Source: Armillaria gallica (taxonomy: Eukaryota; Basidiomycota; Agaricomycetes; Agaricales; Physalacriaceae). From it: a stretch of 64,000 nucleotides of DNA. The position numbers were made by a program, and so were the translations under genes. Positions within the stretch are counted from its first letter, which is position 1; each line of letters opens with the position of its first letter. Of this stretch, positions 60,384 through 64,000 are shown piece by piece. The stretch lies in the NCBI GenBank assembly GCA_037576215.1, contig JBANDB010000009.1, positions 3,596,001 to 3,660,000 on the forward strand, given 5' to 3'. The notes under the pieces are model-generated. The model saw only the letters and a list, made by a program, of their open reading frames with translations, was not told where the DNA came from and searched no databases.

Positions 60384-61514
60384 TTATCCAATCTCCTCGA
60401 TGCTCGCAGAGACCGTTCGTTCTGCCCTGATGTCCGTCAATGTAGGAGGTTGTAGGAGGTTCTGATCCGCCTCCGCATCAAACATCTCTTCTACTTCTTT
60501 CACTACCATAGCCAATAGGCCCCTTCCCTCCATGACACAAGCGGCGTAGAAGACCAACTTCTTACCACCTTGCCCCGTGCAAACAGTTCGCAAGATCTGA
60601 GAGCATGATAAGAGCGCGGTGACTGGGATGGACTCCATCCTCCATCACAATCCGAGGTTTCAATAAAGCTGTGATGTCCTTCAAGAGAACCTTTAGCGCT
60701 TGGGGATCGATCGACGCGCGAGAACAAACGGCTGTCACAGCTTCCCCGAGAGACGCGTGGCCAATGTCGACTTCGGGTCTGCAAGAAAGGGCACAAGATT
60801 TGTGATCAGATCTTTGGCTCCCGGGTCAGCCAAAGAAAGGTGGCGAGTGGCGTACGCGTATGCCATTGTTATCCCGCAGAGATTATACATCAGAACACGG
60901 CTAACAGGCGGGTGAAGGGTAGTGGGGACTTCGAGCATTGGAAGGTCGGGCTCGACGTTCGTTTCCCACCACGGAGAGGGATCAAATTCTTCAGATGCGA
61001 GAAGCGACTGAGCGAGCTCGCTGGAAGGATCAGCAACGGCATTCAGGAATTTGGTGCGCTCGGCAGGCGTGAGACGGCTCCAAAGCTCATCTGCATTGTC
61101 TGTGAAAGAGCATAAGTCAACCAGAAAGCTGGAATAGAGCAAAACGCACCGAGGTCAATGCCTTCGAATCGCTCGGCCAAACCATCATCTTCCTCGTCGT
61201 TGTCGTCCTCTTCATTTTCCATCTCCTTCGAATCTCTTCAGCATCTCCATCATTTTGAGCCGCTCTTCTGATTTGAGATTAGAGTTTGCGCCGACATCTC
61301 GTTGGATTTCGTTTTTGTAAAACGTCTCGGAGCAGTCAGCGTGTGCGAGGGAGCGAAAACACGTCAAGGAGCAGTAAGGGAGGTTGCATGTCGGGCAGGT
61401 ATACTTGGAAACCTGTCTGCGACATCTAGAAGGAGTAGGTGAGCAGTCAGGACGGTTGAAAGGGAGGGAGACATACATCTTGCAGACAACATGGTCGTCT
61501 GAATTCTCGGTCAT
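60384..61514 (-). CDS. HIT-type zinc-finger protein, ZNHIT2-like (three apparent frameshifts)
   Basis: A zf-HIT protein of the ZNHIT2 type, linked in other eukaryotes to the R2TP chaperone and U5 snRNP assembly. The start at 61514 (MTENSDDHVVCK) is followed by an intron ending in CTTCTAG. The finger CRRQVSKYTCPTCNLPYCSL then C-F-R-S-L-A-H-A-D-C shows all Cys/His ligands. Next come MMEMLKRFE, an acidic linker, DELWSRLTPAERTKFLNAVA, PWWETNVEPDLPMLEVPTT and a C-terminal helical part (AYAYATRHLSLADPGAKDL, LKVLLKDITALLKPRIVMED, KKLVFYAACVMEGRG). These coherent segments lie in different frames. Single-base changes in G runs at 61219-61220, 60744-60747 and 60573-60576 would reconnect them. Either the gene is dying or the assembly has run-length errors here. 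Confidence 0.75.
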
Positions 61515-61638
61515 ATGAAATTTGCCGAATGGGGGGGCTGAGGGAACCGTGATATGAATGTGACACTTTCATTTTCTCGTCCTCTCGCCGCTCCATGGTT
61601 TGAGATCCTTTCTGTTTCCTCACTCTCATATACAATCC
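61515..61638. promoter_or_regulatory. Divergent promoter region between the ZNHIT2-like gene and the 2OG oxygenase
   Basis: About 120 bp between the divergent start codons. It contains the pyrimidine-rich stretch TTTCATTTTCTCGTCCTCTC on the plus strand. Shared promoter function is inferred only. Confidence 0.35.
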
Positions 61639-64000
61639 AATGAACGACATCTCCGATGAGACCACACTACTGACGCCGGACGCTGTCGCGCCACCATTGA
61701 CAGTGCCGCCGACTCAGTGCAAGCGAGTCGCGACATTACTCCAGGCATAGACACTGGCAGTGATGATCAGCGAGACGTCGAAGCCATGCTTGTCGATTCA
61801 CAAGACACAGAAATGGGCGTGTCCGCAGATGCTCGTCCTACCGTTGGTGGTAAGACATACTACGCTGTAGCCGTTGAGAACGACATCTCCGATTCACAAG
61901 ACGAGACTTTACCTCAAAGCCGCGCTACCTCGCCGCCATCCGACTCGCATCCTTCTGTTGGCGGTAAGACCTACTATATGGTACCACTCCAACGAGAGTC
62001 CACCATTTTGTCTGAAGACGGTCTTGCTGAACCTCCGGAGCGCCCTTCGATTGGCGGTAAAACATGGATACCTTCCGCGCCTCCCGCAGGTCCTGAAAAG
62101 GAAGATATAAAAGCAGATGATGCCGACTCAGAGCGCCCTACTTCGGGTGGAAAGACGCGGATGCCTTCGATGCCGCCACCGACCTCTGAGACTTCGGAAA
62201 GATCGTCTCTTGGAAGTAAAACTTTGCCCTCAATACAAACTGTACTCTCAGGGGAAGAAGCTACTTCACCCGGACCGTACATAGTACCTGAAAAGACGCG
62301 CAGCGGCTCTGAGAATGCAGACATCACCATGGAGAACACGACTGAACAGGAAGATGAACACGATGACGACGAAGAATCTGTATTATCTGATGGAGGGGAA
62401 TTTAGGGTACGTTTTTCCGATTTGATAAAAAGTAGACTTCACTAATGGTAACGCCAGGAAGAATTTGAGGCAGCCATGGGTGGCGACTTCGCCTTCAAAG
62501 GTTCATACGCATACAGTGGTATACTTCCGCAGGCGCCCAATCCGTGTCTCTCCATAGAGGGTATTGGCCCTGTAGGCCTTCCCCTGAGCCCTCGCGATGC
62601 TCGGCTCATCATTGAACGCGCATCCCAAGCACCTTACGGCCACAACGAGCAGACCATCGTCAATACCGAGGTGCGCGACACTTGGGAAATCGACCAGGGA
62701 TCTATCAAATTCGAAAATCCAATGTGGGATACCTTCTTAAAGCAGACTGTTGTGCCGACAATTTCCCAGAGCCTTGGAACGCCCTCTACGAATGTTCGTT
62801 GTGATTTGTACAAGCTCCTACTTTATCAGGAAGGGTCGCAGTCAGTGAAGACTCTCTATATAATTTCATGTGTCTTACGTTGTCAATCAGTTTTCATAAA
62901 CATCAAGAGTAGGACATATTGTTTTATCGTTGATATCAACTGAAAATCCCTGTAGCACTGCCAAAGTCCCAGGAATGTTCGGCACCATCATTATAATCCT
63001 GCCTTCCCGTACAAGGGTGGCGAAGTTCATGTATCTCACTCGGGATCGTCCCAGGTGTTCGACTTCTCTGAACAATCCCTTGTTTCCACATCCGTTTTGC
63101 TTGGTATACAGACGTCTTCCATGAAGTCAGGCCTGTCAAATCAGGCTATCGCTTGGCGCTCTCGTACAACCTTGTCCAAACTGTGCCCACGGTGGCTCTT
63201 CCATCCCTACCCAATATGCATTCAGCCGTACAGCTACTACGAAGAGTCCTCCGGAAATGGAGAAAGGACTCCTTCCAGTCAGATCCCATAGATCTCGTCG
63301 CATATGTTCTAAGCCATGAATATAGTGCAGCCGAGTTACAAGCTGGGGCTACGGCCTTGAAAGGACAGGATGCTCATAAAATGGCTCACTTACAAAGCGT
63401 GGCCAAGGATTTGGGCTACATGGTGTGCCTTGGCAACCTGTCGTATAGACAAAGCGGCCAGGCCGAGGATATGGGATTCCATTCAGGTTACGGTTGGAAG
63501 CGCCGGCGGTACGGTTATTATGATGAAGACGAAGACGAAAGTTCTCACCGTATGGGCGAAGATTATGAGACGTTCCTTACAGTGGATAACATCGTCGATA
63601 TGAAGGGTAAATACTTGCTTGCGTCTGGACAGGCCACTCTGGACTTGGACGACGATAGTCTGGTCCCTCAAGATCCTTTCGATGGTGAAGATCCTGACGA
63701 CGAAGAATATGAAGGTTATATGGGAAATGTATGCCGCTGTATACATTGCTCTACTATTCATCAGTGTTGACGCATTTTATAGTACGGCGGAACCTGGATC
63801 ACTGTAAGCTTTTGTTCTCATATCTTGATCACGATTAACCGCTTTCTCCTAGTCTACCGAAGGACGGTGTTGATGCTCATGCATGAAGATGATGCCCCAC
63901 AAGTATTCTTCTCTGCGGCCGGCGGCATAAATTATGGTCTTCAGCGTCTCAAAGATTCCACATCCGAAACACCCACTCCTGACGACTTGAAGATTGCAAA
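61639..64000 (+). CDS. 2-oxoglutarate/Fe(II) oxygenase-like protein with GGKT repeats (3' end outside window)
   Basis: A fungal 2OG-Fe(II) dioxygenase-type protein. The N-terminus (start taken at 61639, MNDISDETTLLTPD; the next 80 bases may hide a frame change before SRDITPGIDTGSDD) is disordered, with five GGKT-like repeats. The domain begins at EEFEAAMGGDFAFKGSY, and then CDLYKLLLYQEGS. An 18-nt microexon (62891-62908) yields GSHFHKHQDTAKVPGMFGT, giving the HxD iron ligands. YKGGEVHVSHSGSSQVFDFS and AWYTDVFHEVRPVKSGYRLA supply the distal His and the Arg that binds 2-oxoglutarate. Between these blocks the frame slips by one base near 63008 and again near 63100. The C-terminal part includes DYETFLTVDNIVDMKGKYLL and a Asp/Glu-rich stretch. 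The sequence runs past position 64000. Confidence 0.78.
62891..62908 (+). other. 18-nt microexon carrying the HxD iron-binding motif
   Basis: TTTTCATAAACATCAAGA is preceded by an intron 62841-62890 (GTCAGT ... TCAATCAG) and followed by an intron 62909-62955 (GTAGGA ... CTGTAG). Splicing gives a continuous frame, GSHFHKHQDTAKVPGMF, that matches the expected position of the catalytic His and Asp. Without this exon the enzyme would lack both ligands. Confidence 0.75.

Noticed and set aside
61840..61860. GGKT as a nucleotide-binding P-loop
   Set aside because: No GxxxxGK(S/T) context, no Walker B, and the motif repeats in a disordered region.

Overview
The window is nuclear DNA of a filamentous fungus, most likely a basidiomycete (Agaricomycetes). 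The genes carry many short GT-AG introns of about 45-70 bp, lie close together on both strands, and include eukaryotic housekeeping genes: PRP40, ATP1, mitochondrial bL21m, GH47 mannosidase, GDA1/CD39 NTPase, PSD1, tropomyosin, an UPF0662/DUF2408 protein, RPF1, TRP4, GSH2, VPS28 and a ZNHIT2-like protein. I saw no rRNA, tRNA, CRISPR or prokaryotic operon structure.

Layout. 1-13 kb: 3' part of PRP40, a siderophore-type MFS transporter, a 1.9-kb stretch with decayed coding signal, a divergent bL21m/ATP1 pair, a small claudin-like membrane protein and a Golgi-type GH47 mannosidase. 13-30 kb is the dynamic part. A GDA1 gene and a neighbouring POT/PTR2 peptide-transporter gene lie in a block (13855-18139) that is repeated at 21876-26090. 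The two blocks are separated by 3.7 kb holding a broken hAT transposase. All four duplicated genes carry different lesions. A third, apparently intact PTR2 paralog follows at 27.2-29.7 kb, after a 190-bp MITE-like inverted-repeat element. 32-38 kb: a laccase/ascorbate-oxidase-like multicopper oxidase and a Ser/Pro-rich protein of unknown function. 38-56 kb: three copies of a ZIP zinc transporter, one inverted (38.3 kb) and two in tandem (49.8 and 53.8 kb), with their flanking DNA also duplicated. Between them lie PSD1, tropomyosin, UPF0662 and RPF1. 56-64 kb: TRP4, GSH2, VPS28, ZNHIT2-like, and a 2-oxoglutarate/Fe(II) oxygenase that runs off the window end.

Functional themes are nutrient and metal uptake (siderophore-iron, peptide and three zinc transporters), secretory glycosylation (GH47 and GDA1 divergently paired) and mitochondrial functions (ATP1 and bL21m divergently paired, PSD1). 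Several conserved genes show isolated single-base frame breaks, mostly next to G or C runs. Base-level assembly error has to be considered before any single-copy gene here is called a pseudogene. No wholly new defence or biosynthetic system was recognised. The most unusual items are the decaying duplicated GDA1-PTR2 block, the inverted and tandem ZIP triplication, an 18-nt microexon that carries the iron-binding HxD motif, and GGKT repeats in the same oxygenase.
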